This document shows, piece by piece, positions 19,298 to 29,284 of a stretch of DNA of 64,000 nt. The notes under the pieces were generated by a model. That model searched no databases and was not told the origin of the DNA. It was given only the letters and a program-made list of their open reading frames with translations. The position numbers and the translations under genes were made by a program. Origin of the DNA: Rhodopirellula bahusiensis (lineage in GTDB: Bacteria; Planctomycetota; Planctomycetia; Pirellulales; Pirellulaceae); NCBI RefSeq assembly GCF_002727185.1, contig NZ_NIZW01000015.1:62001-126000 (forward strand), read 5' to 3'. Within the stretch, counting starts at the first letter, position 1, and each line of letters opens with the position of its first letter.

Positions 19298-20704
19298 TCA
19301 GTGGGCCGGCAAGGTCGGTATCGCCGTGATATCAGGAATGTATCCCTGATGGTGCATCCACATGATGTAGAGAATCGCGCCGATGACCTGCACCACCATG
19401 ATGCCACCGCCGAGCTTCAAAAAAGTGCCCCAGCCAACGTGAATGCCAGCCTCGCGTTTCAAAGCATAAATCGCGATCACGCATGAGATGGAACCAATCG
19501 GTGTTCCGTTGCCGCCAAGATTGCAGCAAATCACCAGCGTCCACCACAACGGTTCGGCGGGCACTCCCGTGTCACCGCCCGACACATCTTGGACAATCGG
19601 AATCAACGTCGCGGCAACCGGAATGTTGTCGACAATCGAGCTAGCCACGGCCGAGAAACCGCCCATTAAAGGCACCAGCAATTCGATCCGATTGTCGGAC
19701 ACCACAACGACTTGCTGAGCCACCCATTTCAATGCCCCGGTGTGTTTGACGCATCCGATGATGATGAACAGCCCCATGAAGAACAAAATCACGGTCCAGT
19801 TCACTTTGCCAATCGCATCCTCCACACCTTTGCCCGCAAACAGCAACGCCGCGGTGGCTCCCACCATCGCGACAAAATCCATGCCAACTCCGAGTGGTTG
19901 TGCCAAAGCAAAACCGATCACGGTGCAAAGCAGAATCAAGGAGCTTCGCAACAAGACGCCTTTGTTCTCGACCAACGCCCAAGGATCGAAACCCTCGATT
20001 TGCTGTTTCAACGCGGCTTTGTCTTCGTCGGATTGCTTCCACGGCAAATCATTTCGAAAGAACCAACGCAAACCCGCAATCGCGACCACCAAACTGACCA
20101 CGGCGTAGGGCAGCGAGACTCGCAAGAAATCGACGTAAGGAATGCCGGCCGCGGTCCCGATCATGATGTTGGGCAATCCGCTGGCGAACGTCGCGATCGC
20201 ACCACTGTTCGCACACACTGCCACCGACAGCAACAACGGCATCGGCTTGTAACCGAGCGAGCGGCAGATCACCAACACCAGCGAACTGAGGATCAGCATC
20301 GCGGGCACGATGGTCAGCACACTGACAAACAAAAATGTGACCACGCACAGGGTCATGAACAGCCGGTTGGCTTGGCCGCCCGTCAGCCGGACGATCCACA
20401 TGCTGATGAAGTGAAACAGTCCACTCTTCCCGACGACATCCACCAAAACCCCGGTGCCGATGATGACTCCGAAGATATTGAGATCTTCTTTCAGGAAGTT
20501 GTAGACGGTTGGATATTCGAACAAGTCCAACGCGACGCTCAGGATCACCAAGACCGCTGCACCGCAAAGTGCCGCCACCGTCTTGTGAAAGCGTTCGATC
20601 GCCACTCCCACGTACGTTGCCATCATCACCACGGCAAACAGCACCATCACCCAAGCGGGTGCGGACGCGGTGGGCATCTCAGTCAGCGATGCAGCCAACA
20701 TCAT
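19298..20704 (-). CDS. Ion transporter of the ArsB/NhaD/CitM superfamily
   Basis: A 468-aa inner-membrane protein with roughly 11-12 hydrophobic segments. Two repeated halves are suggested: TVAALCGAAVLVILSVAL near the N-terminus and the later MVGATAALLFAGKGVEDAIG. Motifs VCANSGAIATFASGLPNIMI and CCNLGGNGTPIGSISCVI (Asn-Gly-rich half-helices) are typical of the IT superfamily (ArsB, NhaD, SLC13). The substrate cannot be read from sequence; Na+/H+ exchange (NhaD-like) or anion transport are both possible. In an apparent operon with the downstream universal stress gene. Confidence 0.85.
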   Translation of the reverse strand: MMLAASLTEMPTASAPAWVMVLFAVVMMATYVGVAIERFHKTVAALCGAAVLVILSVALDLFEYPTVYNFLKEDLNIFGVIIGTGVLVDVVGKSGLFHFISMWIVRLTGGQANRLFMTLCVVTFLFVSVLTIVPAMLILSSLVLVICRSLGYKPMPLLLSVAVCANSGAIATFASGLPNIMIGTAAGIPYVDFLRVSLPYAVVSLVVAIAGLRWFFRNDLPWKQSDEDKAALKQQIEGFDPWALVENKGVLLRSSLILLCTVIGFALAQPLGVGMDFVAMVGATAALLFAGKGVEDAIGKVNWTVILFFMGLFIIIGCVKHTGALKWVAQQVVVVSDNRIELLVPLMGGFSAVASSIVDNIPVAATLIPIVQDVSGGDTGVPAEPLWWTLVICCNLGGNGTPIGSISCVIAIYALKREAGIHVGWGTFLKLGGGIMVVQVIGAILYIMWMHHQGYIPDITAIPTLPAH

Positions 20705-20789
20705 GAAATCACTCCGGAAAGAACTCGGACACGTTCACACGGCAGCCTAACGCACGACTGGAAAGCAACCAACCGCGGATCGGATTTGC

Positions 20790-21761
20790 TCACGCGAGCT
20801 GATTCGCAATTCGCTTGCCGAGCGATTGCATGGCCGTGACTCCGGTCTCGAACTGGCCGGCAAAGTGAATGAACCCGTGCAGCATGTCCGAGGCATTCTC
20901 TCGCGTCACGCTGACCCCAGATGATTCCATCTTGTCGGCAAGAGCCAACCCTTCGTCTCGTAAGACGTCGTAGCCGGCCACCAGAACATGCGTCGGCGGA
21001 AAGCCCGTGAAATCCGCTGCCATCAAATCCGCGAGTGGATCGGCGTCCTGATGAGCTTCGATGCCAAAGAAGCCGTCTTCCTCCAGTCCGAAGTAGTTGG
21101 CCCAAAACCACTGCATCGTCCGCTTGGTCAAACCAAACCCGCTCTCAAACTCGCGATAGGATCCAGAATCAAACCTCGGTGTCACCACTGGATAGACCAA
21201 CACCGCGTACTTCACTGAAACGTCTGGATCGTCTTTGGCAAGCAACGCCACCGCCGCGGCCAAATTGCCACCGGCACTGTCGCCCATCACCGCCATTCGA
21301 TCCGCATCGAGCTTCCACTCACCCGCCAACTTTGCGATCGCCTTCGTCGCGACAAAGCAATCCTGAACCGGCCCGGGAAACGGCGACTCGGGCGACGGGC
21401 GATAGTCAACGGAAACCACCGCCGCCCCAGATGCACCCGCCAAACGTCGACAAGTCGAATCGTGCGAGGCAACATCACCCAGCACCCATCCGCCGCCGTG
21501 AAAGAACATGATCACGGGAGCCGCATCGGGCAAACCTTCCGGACGGTAGACGCGAACCGGCACGGACAGTGACTGGCCATCGGCAGTGGTTTCTTCGACT
21601 CGGTGATCTTCCACCGACTGCATCGCCGGCCCATCCCCAAAGCTGTCGACCAAAGCCGAGAAACCACGTCGAGCCTTCACGACGCCCATCTCTTCCCACC
21701 GAGGTGGCTGCAGCTCTCGCAGCAAAGCGACAAAGGTTTGAGCTTGCGGGTGAAGTGTCAT
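20790..21761 (-). CDS. Alpha/beta hydrolase, hormone-sensitive-lipase family esterase
   Basis: A 323-aa esterase/lipase, probably acting on short acyl esters. Oxyanion-hole motif HGGGW (88-92), nucleophile Ser162 in MGDSAGGNLAAA, acid Asp265 in VAGYDVLRDEG and His295 in DMLHGFIHF complete the catalytic set and match family IV (HSL/Aes). No signal peptide. The ATG at 21761 starts the conserved cap-like N-terminal helices; the frame extends to 21911 but with Arg-rich text that looks untranslated. Divergent from deoC. Confidence 0.93.
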   Translation of the reverse strand: MTLHPQAQTFVALLRELQPPRWEEMGVVKARRGFSALVDSFGDGPAMQSVEDHRVEETTADGQSLSVPVRVYRPEGLPDAAPVIMFFHGGGWVLGDVASHDSTCRRLAGASGAAVVSVDYRPSPESPFPGPVQDCFVATKAIAKLAGEWKLDADRMAVMGDSAGGNLAAAVALLAKDDPDVSVKYAVLVYPVVTPRFDSGSYREFESGFGLTKRTMQWFWANYFGLEEDGFFGIEAHQDADPLADLMAADFTGFPPTHVLVAGYDVLRDEGLALADKMESSGVSVTRENASDMLHGFIHFAGQFETGVTAMQSLGKRIANQLA

Positions 21762-22039
21762 GGTTCGATTCCGGTGGGACGGTGAATGCCGGCGTATGGT
21801 AACAATCCGCTTTGTCGATGCACCCCCGGGCCGCTCGCCAATTGCCCGCCCGCGCCTCGCACCATTGCGATGACTCCTCTCAATGCGTCCCGATCCTGAG
21901 CGATGCCGCAAAGATCGGATTGAGCGGTTTGATTGTGGCTACGTCACTCTGGCGGTAAGCTCTTGACGTTTCGATTCCCCCGTTTTCGCGACTCAAAACG
22001 TTTCGCTTCCTCGCAACTGCTCCACGGACACCCCATACC

Positions 22040-22765
22040 ATGGCTGACTACCAATATCACGACGTCTCCAAGATGGTGGACCACTCGTTGCTGCCACCAA
22101 CGCTGACCGAAGCCGACTTGGATTCCGGAATCGATTTGGCGATCGCCTACGAAGTCGCCAGCGTTTGCATCCTGCCCTACTACTTGAAAAAATGCGCCCA
22201 GCGGCTGGCCGGGACTGGAGTGAAAGCGTCCACCACGATTGGCTTCCCACACGGCGGCCACACCACCGCGATCAAGAAAGCCGAAGCTGAGCAAGCAATC
22301 CAAGACGGCTGCGAAGAACTCGACTTCGTTGTCAACATTTCGCAAGTGCTCAGTGGCGGATGGGACTACGTTCAAAACGAAATCGGTGCCGTCACCGAAC
22401 TGACGCATGCGGCAGGACAAAAGATCAAGGTGATCTTCGAAAACTGCTACCTGCAGGACGAACACAAAATTCGCTTGTGTGAGATTTGCACCGAAGTGAA
22501 AGTCGACTGGGTCAAAACTTCCACCGGCTACGGCACCGGCGGCGCAACCATGGACGACCTTCGGCTAATGCGGCAACACTCGGGCGAGGATGTTCAAGTC
22601 AAAGCGGCCGGCGGCGTCCGAGATCTGAAAACGCTGCTGGAAGTACGAGCTCTCGGCGTCACCCGATGCGGTGCCAGCCGAACTGCCGAGATGCTTGGTG
22701 CAGCCCGAAAAGAACTCGGCTTGCCGGAAATCGAAGTCACCGCGACCGGCAGCTCCGGGTACTGA
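22040..22765 (+). CDS. deoC: Deoxyribose-phosphate aldolase
   Basis: Splits 2-deoxyribose 5-phosphate into acetaldehyde and glyceraldehyde 3-phosphate in deoxynucleoside catabolism. 241 aa. The Schiff-base lysine is Lys159 in WVKTSTGYGTGG, the proton-relay pair is Asp95 (ELDFVVNIS) and Lys188 (VQVKAAGGVRDL). No other deo genes are adjacent, so it appears to be a single-gene unit. Convergent with the SGNH hydrolase gene 27 bases downstream. Confidence 0.97.
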   Translation: MADYQYHDVSKMVDHSLLPPTLTEADLDSGIDLAIAYEVASVCILPYYLKKCAQRLAGTGVKASTTIGFPHGGHTTAIKKAEAEQAIQDGCEELDFVVNISQVLSGGWDYVQNEIGAVTELTHAAGQKIKVIFENCYLQDEHKIRLCEICTEVKVDWVKTSTGYGTGGATMDDLRLMRQHSGEDVQVKAAGGVRDLKTLLEVRALGVTRCGASRTAEMLGAARKELGLPEIEVTATGSSGY

Positions 22766-22792
22766 CTGTGATCGCACAAGCCATTTGATGGT

Positions 22793-24346
22793 TCAGGGTT
22801 GTTGCTGGTCTTCTTGCAGGTTGGATGGATCGTCCGCCATCTCTGTTGCGAGCTGCCCGGCGCGTCCCATCGTCCACAACCGCAACCCTTCCAAACGCTG
22901 TTTGCCACGAACGTAGTAATCCTGGTCAAGCTTGCTCAGGTGTTCTTTGACGGCGTTCTCGTATCGCACCGCACTTTGCTCAGTCAGCTCCACCCAACCG
23001 AGCTTCTCAAACTGCTGTGCCAGCGCGGCACCGATCTTTTGGTGCCCGACGATGCTGGGGTGCACGTGATCGACGAACCGACTCGGATCGGGAATTTGAT
23101 CGGCGATCAAAGCACCACGGAAATCTCGTTCGTCCAGCAACGTTGGCGCATCAATCAACGGAACCCGGTATCGCTCGGCGATCGCCTTGGTCGATTGAAC
23201 GATCGCACTCGTTGCTCGCAGTGGGCAAACATCATGATCACGAGCCGCGATCAAATACTGCCGTGCCGGTTCGCTGTCACCCCGGTCATAGAGAAGCCGC
23301 CCCAAGACATAGTTTGCTCCCGCGTGGGCTGGATCCATTTCCAAGCATTCGCGAAGAGCATCGATGCGGCGAGATGGGCTCCGATCCGAATCGCTGGCGA
23401 TTGACCAAGCCGAACGAAAACGATTCTCTTCGTCTTCGGTCCAATCCGATCGCGTTTGTATCTTGAAGGGTGGCGTATTGACCAAATCAGATACGGGAAC
23501 GCACATGATCAAAGGCAAATCATTCTCCCGCGTTCGCCCGGCAATCTTTTCCAACGAGGTGGCAAAATGCCCTTCCACGCCGCGTTGCCAAATTGGGTCA
23601 CGCTGATAGCTTTCCAATCCACCGGGGCGGTCCAAGATTGTGTCCACATTCGCGGCCAACTCCGTTGGTTTATTGGAGGCAACAAAAAATGACTGCACCC
23701 AACGAACCGTGTGCAGTCTTGATCCGATCGAAGTTGCCCAACGACTCACCGTGCCCATTTCGCGAACGTGTGCGTAGGTGCGGTCCTCTAAGAATTCATT
23801 GTGACCGGTGTACAGCACAATCGCATCAGGTTCATGCTCCAAAACCTCTTCGAGAATCTTTGCCACCCGGTAACTGGCGTAAGACGCCCCGCCACAATTG
23901 ATGACCTCGTATTCGAAATCACTGTCGGCTGATTCGAGCCACAAACGCAACCAAGTTGAGAAGGCAGTCTCCGTCGCGTAGGGTCTGCCTTGAACCGTCG
24001 ACCCGCCCAAAACGAAGACACGTCGAGTCCCAGGTGCCTTCTTCGCCGGGAACGATTCGGGCCGAAAGAAGTTGTATCGTTCCGGTGGAATCTCCCACCG
24101 ATCTGAATCTTTATTCAGAACAAACAAGGGCCGCAGTTGATTGAGTCCCACATAGGGATCGTAGTCGATTGCCTGGTCGGCGGAATCTTCCATTCCGCGC
24201 AGCCCCAACTCCAACAGCACGACCGGCAAGCAAGCAACCAGCATCGCCATCAACCGCATCACCCAACGCCTGCGTCGAAGTCGCCCTCCCGGGGCACGCA
24301 CCTCCTCTTTCGCACAGCCGCCGTCAGTGAAACGCTCGTACTTCAA
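22793..24346 (-). CDS. Membrane-anchored SGNH/GDSL hydrolase with TPR-like insert
   Basis: A 517-aa protein (430s core). An Arg-rich N-terminus and one hydrophobic helix (MRLMAMLVACLPVVLLEL, ~30-47) anchor it to the membrane. SGNH catalytic blocks are visible: block I Ser116 in VFVLGGSTVQG, Gly153 in NCGGASY, block III Asn183 in YTGHNEFLED, and block V Asp/His in RFVDHVHPSIVGH near residue 425-437. Between blocks III and V is an insert with a TPR-like unit (ECLEMDPAHAGANYVLGRLL). Substrate unknown; esterase or acyl transfer on surface glycans is plausible. The frame begins with TTG at 24346; an ATG at 24259 (residue 30) is the main alternative. Confidence 0.85.
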   Translation of the reverse strand: MKYERFTDGGCAKEEVRAPGGRLRRRRWVMRLMAMLVACLPVVLLELGLRGMEDSADQAIDYDPYVGLNQLRPLFVLNKDSDRWEIPPERYNFFRPESFPAKKAPGTRRVFVLGGSTVQGRPYATETAFSTWLRLWLESADSDFEYEVINCGGASYASYRVAKILEEVLEHEPDAIVLYTGHNEFLEDRTYAHVREMGTVSRWATSIGSRLHTVRWVQSFFVASNKPTELAANVDTILDRPGGLESYQRDPIWQRGVEGHFATSLEKIAGRTRENDLPLIMCVPVSDLVNTPPFKIQTRSDWTEDEENRFRSAWSIASDSDRSPSRRIDALRECLEMDPAHAGANYVLGRLLYDRGDSEPARQYLIAARDHDVCPLRATSAIVQSTKAIAERYRVPLIDAPTLLDERDFRGALIADQIPDPSRFVDHVHPSIVGHQKIGAALAQQFEKLGWVELTEQSAVRYENAVKEHLSKLDQDYYVRGKQRLEGLRLWTMGRAGQLATEMADDPSNLQEDQQQP

Positions 24347-24686
24347 CGGTACACCTTGCTGTCGTTGACGATTGACTCCACCGAAACGATCGCCGGTTGT
24401 ATTTCTCTTCGGATTGCTTTCCAGAATTGCAACCGCGACGCCGGCGACTCTTCCCGCGTACTTTCACGCTCCATCACGTCCATGCTCACCATCGCACTCA
24501 ACATAGCAGCCAAATTTGAAACAGCCCCCCTGTATTGGCTCAAGGCAACCCCAGAACCTCTACCAGTAAAACCAAGGCGAAATCGATTTGGTTGTCTGAA
24601 GACAATGCATCGAAAGAATCTCAGCAATCCTAAAATGGTTCCCCCATCCATTCGGCCTGACATTGAAGCCATTCGCCCGTGTCCGT
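24347..24686. other. Intergenic, nothing recognised
   Basis: About 340 bases between two minus-strand genes. A 109-codon minus-strand frame crosses it (24343-24672) but overlaps the start of the SGNH gene and has no domain or convincing ribosome-binding site. Confidence 0.4.
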
Positions 24687-27500
24687 TCAGATAAAGTTTT
24701 CCGAGTCGCTCATTGCTTCATTCGTTCGTCCTTCCTCCGACTCGGATGATTGCCCTTCGACATCGTCTGTCTGGCTTGCTTCGAACGGACCTTGCGTCAG
24801 TTTCTGAACCTTAAAGTCATAGAGGTTGTAGATGCATTCCTTCCCGGCATCGATGTCGTAGGCTCGATTGCTGGACCGGCCAACCTGAAAAATCCCACCC
24901 GTTCGCAGTGATTGCCTTGAGCTGTGGAGAAGCTCATCGTCAGCGTACACATGATAACCGCGACGCCCTACATCTAGTCGCATCCGCATCGTGTGATCGC
25001 TTTCTTTCAATCCCGACCACTCGCGGTAATTGGTCTTAAAGCGTGAATCGTCTGGGGTATCATTGACGTAGAAATAGCGACTTCCAGGAGCGAACCGAAA
25101 GACCATCCCATTCAGCTTGCTTCTGAGCCCAAAATTCCAATCCGGCCCGCAGAGAATCCCCATCCCATAAGGTGAATACTCATCTTTCGATGCAGTGACC
25201 GTAACCTCGTACCGAGCTGGCAAGGGATATCTTGTATTGTTGTGCAGGTAGAAGAACCGATTCATTCGATCCACTCTGACCTGAATTCCGCCGATAGCGT
25301 CACCGTCCCATTCAGGTTCTTCAATCGCAGCAGCTTCGTTGGATTCGTCAAAGGGACCGGAACCGCTGTCAAAATGTTCCGTCAACCTCAACGCATCGTC
25401 CTCGCATTGTGGGATTGTTCGCCAGTCAGCACGCTCAAACGGGCCTGACGTCCGCATCGTGGCGTCCAACTCATTGAACGTGAAGTGGATCTGCTCTCCA
25501 CGGTGAAACCTTTCCAGCAACTGTAGTTGCTCGCGCCGATTCTTCAGTAACCTCTCGACCGACGCTCTGGCATTCGCGAAATCCTCTTCAGTTCCGTCCG
25601 GGCAGCACGCTTCGATAGCATTCGGCGTCCCGAGCCAGGATTCTTCGATCGTGTCCAGGTTCTTGCGCAACTTTGGAAGCTGCTCGGCATCTAATGTTTC
25701 GCTGTTGAATACAACTTGACGGTGCAGTGTCATCCAAAGATTACGCGATTCTCCTTTCGCCAGCTCAGAGACAAACCGTACTTCATTGGAATCCATGTTG
25801 TGACCAACCCAGTCCACCTCATTCACACGCTCTCCCAGTGTATCCATCATTAGGATCACATTTTCAAAATCTCCGGCTTCCCAGAGTATCTGCAGTGCCC
25901 AAGATGGCACTGCAGTTCGGAGCTGGTAAGTTCGATCGACGGAATGGTATTTCTTCCAGGCTGATATCAACTTGCGAGCCCAAGCCAAATTGAAAGGCGT
26001 TTCGATTGCCGACTCGTCTTTCGACTTTCTCTCGAGATAGGGACGGACGAACTTGGTATTGCACATTTCGACGGCACCATCGGGGCTGTCCGCTTCAAGG
26101 CACTTCATCGTCATTTTCTTCTGCAGGGATTCGCTGCCACCCCAGCGAGGCATGAGCGATATGGAATATGCACCGAAAGCTGGATCGTAGTCCAAGTGTC
26201 CACTCAGCGCTAGGCGAAACCAGTGATGCGTCGACAACGGAGTCTTCGACAACTGCTTCTGCATGGACAATGCTTCGGTAGCCAATTTGGCCAATTCTGG
26301 ACGTTGCACATAAGCTTCGACCGCGTGGGTATTCGCGATGGCTGCCAGCTCAAGGTACACATCGAAATCCGATTCATTCGTCTTTGAGACAAATTGGTTT
26401 CCACGGTAGTCCCAAGCTACCTTGCTGATGATTTCATGGGCGACCGCGTGCAGCACAAAATCAGGAACACCATCAACCTTGCTAGAAGTCAACTCATCGA
26501 AGAAGTCCATCGTCGCCGATGCATTCAGTCGCTCCAGTTCTCCCAACATTCGAAGCAAGCAGGCGTGGTCTCGCCCCACGCTGTCAGCACGTTGCGAGAA
26601 CTGACACCAAGCAATTGGCCAAGCCGACATGTACCGCCGGATGGAGGTATCGAATTGATCAGCATCGTAGTGCTGAGCCTGAATCCCGAGCGACATCGTG
26701 CTGACCCACGCCGTGAGTAGCGGATCGAACCTCTCTTCCGCCTCCGCAATTTGGTTTGACGCATCGCGTACTCGATTGAGTTGGGTCTTTGCGCCCCCAT
26801 CGGGATCGCAAAGCGTGAGTGCCAGTCCAATCAATGGGTCCCCCAACTCTTCTTGCCCAATCAACGCATTCAGCGACTCGACCGGCGGATGCTTGTTCAT
26901 CAAGTTGTGCCAAAAACAGTCGCGCACCTTTTCTGCAAGACTGTCGATGCCGCTGACTTGCTCATGACGCTTTTTAAAACGATCAATCAGGACGTCGACA
27001 TCAATCATGAACTCTTCGTAGAGATCATCCCGATAGATAGGCTTTTCGGATCCAGCCAGAGGCTCGTCAAAGACGTTGAGCAACGCATCCTCGAGATGAG
27101 GATCGGTCTTCGTCCGAGCCTTGACTACGTCGCGAAGGCGAATTTTCTGAGAGGTCACATCGACCGAAATCCTATCCAAGCAAGATTGGAACCTGTCGCT
27201 GCGAATATCTTCGGCCGACAACGGATTACGCTCGCGATAGCGTAGCTTTTCCGCTTCTACTCTCGCTTGTTCAACCATCGCTGCTGAAGAAATTCTCGCC
27301 TGCTCCAACGTTGCATTCGATGACCGGTAGACCTTCCACCCCCATGCCACTGACCATGCCGCCAACAACAGGACGATGACCGTGGCCATTTTGAGAATCC
27401 GCCAATAACTGCTCCCCCTTGTCTTGGAGCCGTTGGTGCCGTCTTCGTGCACCATTGTCTCGCGCATCGAATCTTCAGTCATCGAGTTTTGATCTTCCAT
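24687..27500 (-). CDS. Large single-pass membrane protein, unknown family (paralogue 1)
   Basis: 937 aa from the ATG at 27500 (an ATG at 27482 has a better-spaced GGAAGA; a TTG lies at 27527). An acidic cytoplasmic N-terminus is followed by one membrane helix (~38-56) and then a short coiled-coil-like segment (ISSAAMVEQARVEAEKLRYR). The long remainder is probably outside the cytoplasm. It shares many blocks with the 29285-32107 protein: LRDVVKARTKTDPHLEDALL, THHWFRLALSGHLDYDP, LMPRWGGSE, ALQILWEAGDFE, ERFHRGEQIHFTFNELDA. The last ~200 residues look like a jelly-roll (LamG/DUF1080-like) domain: YPLPARYEVTVTA, then YHVYADDELLHSS and GGIFQVGRSSNRAYDIDAG. I do not recognise a family or catalytic site. 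Confidence 0.8.
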   Translation of the reverse strand: MEDQNSMTEDSMRETMVHEDGTNGSKTRGSSYWRILKMATVIVLLLAAWSVAWGWKVYRSSNATLEQARISSAAMVEQARVEAEKLRYRERNPLSAEDIRSDRFQSCLDRISVDVTSQKIRLRDVVKARTKTDPHLEDALLNVFDEPLAGSEKPIYRDDLYEEFMIDVDVLIDRFKKRHEQVSGIDSLAEKVRDCFWHNLMNKHPPVESLNALIGQEELGDPLIGLALTLCDPDGGAKTQLNRVRDASNQIAEAEERFDPLLTAWVSTMSLGIQAQHYDADQFDTSIRRYMSAWPIAWCQFSQRADSVGRDHACLLRMLGELERLNASATMDFFDELTSSKVDGVPDFVLHAVAHEIISKVAWDYRGNQFVSKTNESDFDVYLELAAIANTHAVEAYVQRPELAKLATEALSMQKQLSKTPLSTHHWFRLALSGHLDYDPAFGAYSISLMPRWGGSESLQKKMTMKCLEADSPDGAVEMCNTKFVRPYLERKSKDESAIETPFNLAWARKLISAWKKYHSVDRTYQLRTAVPSWALQILWEAGDFENVILMMDTLGERVNEVDWVGHNMDSNEVRFVSELAKGESRNLWMTLHRQVVFNSETLDAEQLPKLRKNLDTIEESWLGTPNAIEACCPDGTEEDFANARASVERLLKNRREQLQLLERFHRGEQIHFTFNELDATMRTSGPFERADWRTIPQCEDDALRLTEHFDSGSGPFDESNEAAAIEEPEWDGDAIGGIQVRVDRMNRFFYLHNNTRYPLPARYEVTVTASKDEYSPYGMGILCGPDWNFGLRSKLNGMVFRFAPGSRYFYVNDTPDDSRFKTNYREWSGLKESDHTMRMRLDVGRRGYHVYADDELLHSSRQSLRTGGIFQVGRSSNRAYDIDAGKECIYNLYDFKVQKLTQGPFEASQTDDVEGQSSESEEGRTNEAMSDSENFI

Positions 27501-28167
27501 CTTCCCAGTCCACCATTTTCTTCGCAACGTTTTGAATGGGCGATCACTCGATCACAACATCCGTTGACACCTGATGCGTTTGCCCCCAGGACCGAACTTC
27601 GATCAGATGGTCCCGAACGCCGGGTAATTGCTGCCAAATCGCTCAATCACAAATTCATCGTACACCAGAAGCCCCTAGCTGGGGCTTGCCGGCACCCCGC
27701 ACGAGATCCGCATGACGAATTTGGATGGCACCAGCACGGAAACGCTCTCCCAATTGCCACCAACCACCTGCCAAAGAATACTGAACAAGGTTCTCAAGAA
27801 AGGATGAACGATCCACCCAATCGTTTGCGACTTGGTAGCCTCCGATGGAATCGTCGACTCCGTCCAGATTTCACTCCTCTCCCGACTCTCCATCGTGATT
27901 TACCTCGTAAACTAAGAGGCACTGCAGAAGCTTTCCCGAATTCTTGAAGGCAAACGAAGCCAGTCCGGAGCGAAATTGCCGTAGTGAATCAACAACGGCA
28001 TTTCGACTGAATGCTTCCGTAGAATCGGTTGATTAAATTACCGCTAACAAATCCAGCCATCGGCTTGATTGAGCTGACAAACCCTTCCGATTTTCAGATC
28101 ATTGCAAACGGTCCTTTTTGCGACGCTTCGCTTGTTACTCGTCCCGTACTCGTCATAACGAAACACC
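27501..28167. other. Intergenic between divergent genes
   Basis: About 670 bases with no supported gene. A perfect hairpin AAGCCCC-TAGCT-GGGGCTT is at 27669-27687. The rest shows nothing I can name; it must carry promoters in both directions. Confidence 0.45.
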
Positions 28168-29160
28168 ATGAGAATCAATCACCTGTTGTCCCTCGCCGCG
28201 TTTGTGGTGATTTTGCCAACCTCGCCCGTTACCGCGGTGGCCAACGACCCGCTTCCCTCGTGGAATGACACCGCGGCGAAACAATCCATCGTGGTCTTTG
28301 TTGAGCGTGTCACCGAAGAGGGTTCGTCAGACTTCGTCCCGGTGGAAGAACGCATCGCCACCTTTGACAATGATGGAACCTTATGGAGTGAGCAGCCCTA
28401 CTATTTCCAGCTCGCGTTTGCACTGGACCGCGTCAAAGCGATGGCACCGGATCACCCTGAATGGAAAACCAAACAACCGTTCAAGGGTGTCCTGGAAGGC
28501 GATCTCGATGCTGTCATGGCCGGCGGAAAAAAGTCGCTGATTGAGATCGTTGCTGCAACGCACGCGGGCATGACAGCCGACGAGTTTGAACAGATCGTCA
28601 CGGATTGGATCTCGACCGCGAAGCATCCCAAGACCGGACGTCTGTACAAGGAAATGATCTATCAGCCGATGCTGGAACTGCTGACTTATCTTCGGGCCAA
28701 CGGTTTCAAGACCTTCATCGTCTCGGGCGGCGGAATCGCTTTCATGCGGCCATGGACGGAAGCCACCTATGGCATTCCACCAGAACAGGTCGTCGGCAGC
28801 AGCATCAAAACACGCTACGAGGTTCGCGATGGCAAGCCCGTGATTGTGCGACTGCCTGAGGTTGATTTCGTTGACGACAAAGAAGGCAAACCGGTGGGCA
28901 TTCATTCGCACATTGGCAGACGTCCCATTCTTGCGGCGGGCAACTCCGACGGTGACTGGCAAATGCTTCAGTACACCACGATTGGCCATTCACCGAGTTT
29001 CGCCTTGATCGTGCACCACACCGATGGCGAACGCGAATGGGCGTACGACCGCCAATCGCACATTGGCCAACTCGATAAAGCTCTCGATGATGCCAAGCAG
29101 AAAGGCTGGACCGTCGTCGACATGAAGCAGGACTGGAAAACAATTTATCCAGGTGAGTGA
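28168..29160 (+). CDS. Exported HAD-superfamily phosphatase
   Basis: A 330-aa protein with a signal peptide (MRINHLLSLAAFVVILPTSP, cleavage near ALA-like VANDP at ~25). HAD motifs are complete: motif I Asp67 and Asp69 in ATFDNDGTLWSEQ, motif II FIVSGGGIAFMRP (Ser in TFIVSGGG), motif III Lys in GIHSHIGRRPI region, and motif IV GNSDGDWQML with two Asp. This pattern is close to phosphoserine-phosphatase-like acid phosphatases of the periplasm. It is the only plus-strand gene between two paralogous minus-strand membrane-protein genes; whether it works with them is unknown. Confidence 0.88.
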   Translation: MRINHLLSLAAFVVILPTSPVTAVANDPLPSWNDTAAKQSIVVFVERVTEEGSSDFVPVEERIATFDNDGTLWSEQPYYFQLAFALDRVKAMAPDHPEWKTKQPFKGVLEGDLDAVMAGGKKSLIEIVAATHAGMTADEFEQIVTDWISTAKHPKTGRLYKEMIYQPMLELLTYLRANGFKTFIVSGGGIAFMRPWTEATYGIPPEQVVGSSIKTRYEVRDGKPVIVRLPEVDFVDDKEGKPVGIHSHIGRRPILAAGNSDGDWQMLQYTTIGHSPSFALIVHHTDGEREWAYDRQSHIGQLDKALDDAKQKGWTVVDMKQDWKTIYPGE

Positions 29161-29284
29161 ATCGACGACCAACGCTCACAAGACAGTCGCCAGATGATTC
29201 AACGAGGTTCGCTATCGAGCCATTACCGCGTGGCGTATTCTCGTTTTGACTCAAGTGGCGTTCCAACCATGGGCTCGCTCGCGA

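Noticed and set aside
19712-20839. 375-codon plus-strand frame through the transporter
   Set aside because: His/Gln/Asp-rich shadow of the membrane protein gene.
21763-21790. TTCGATTCC, resembling a tRNA T-arm
   Set aside because: The flanking bases do not make the 5-bp T stem or an acceptor stem, and the place is the start of the esterase gene.
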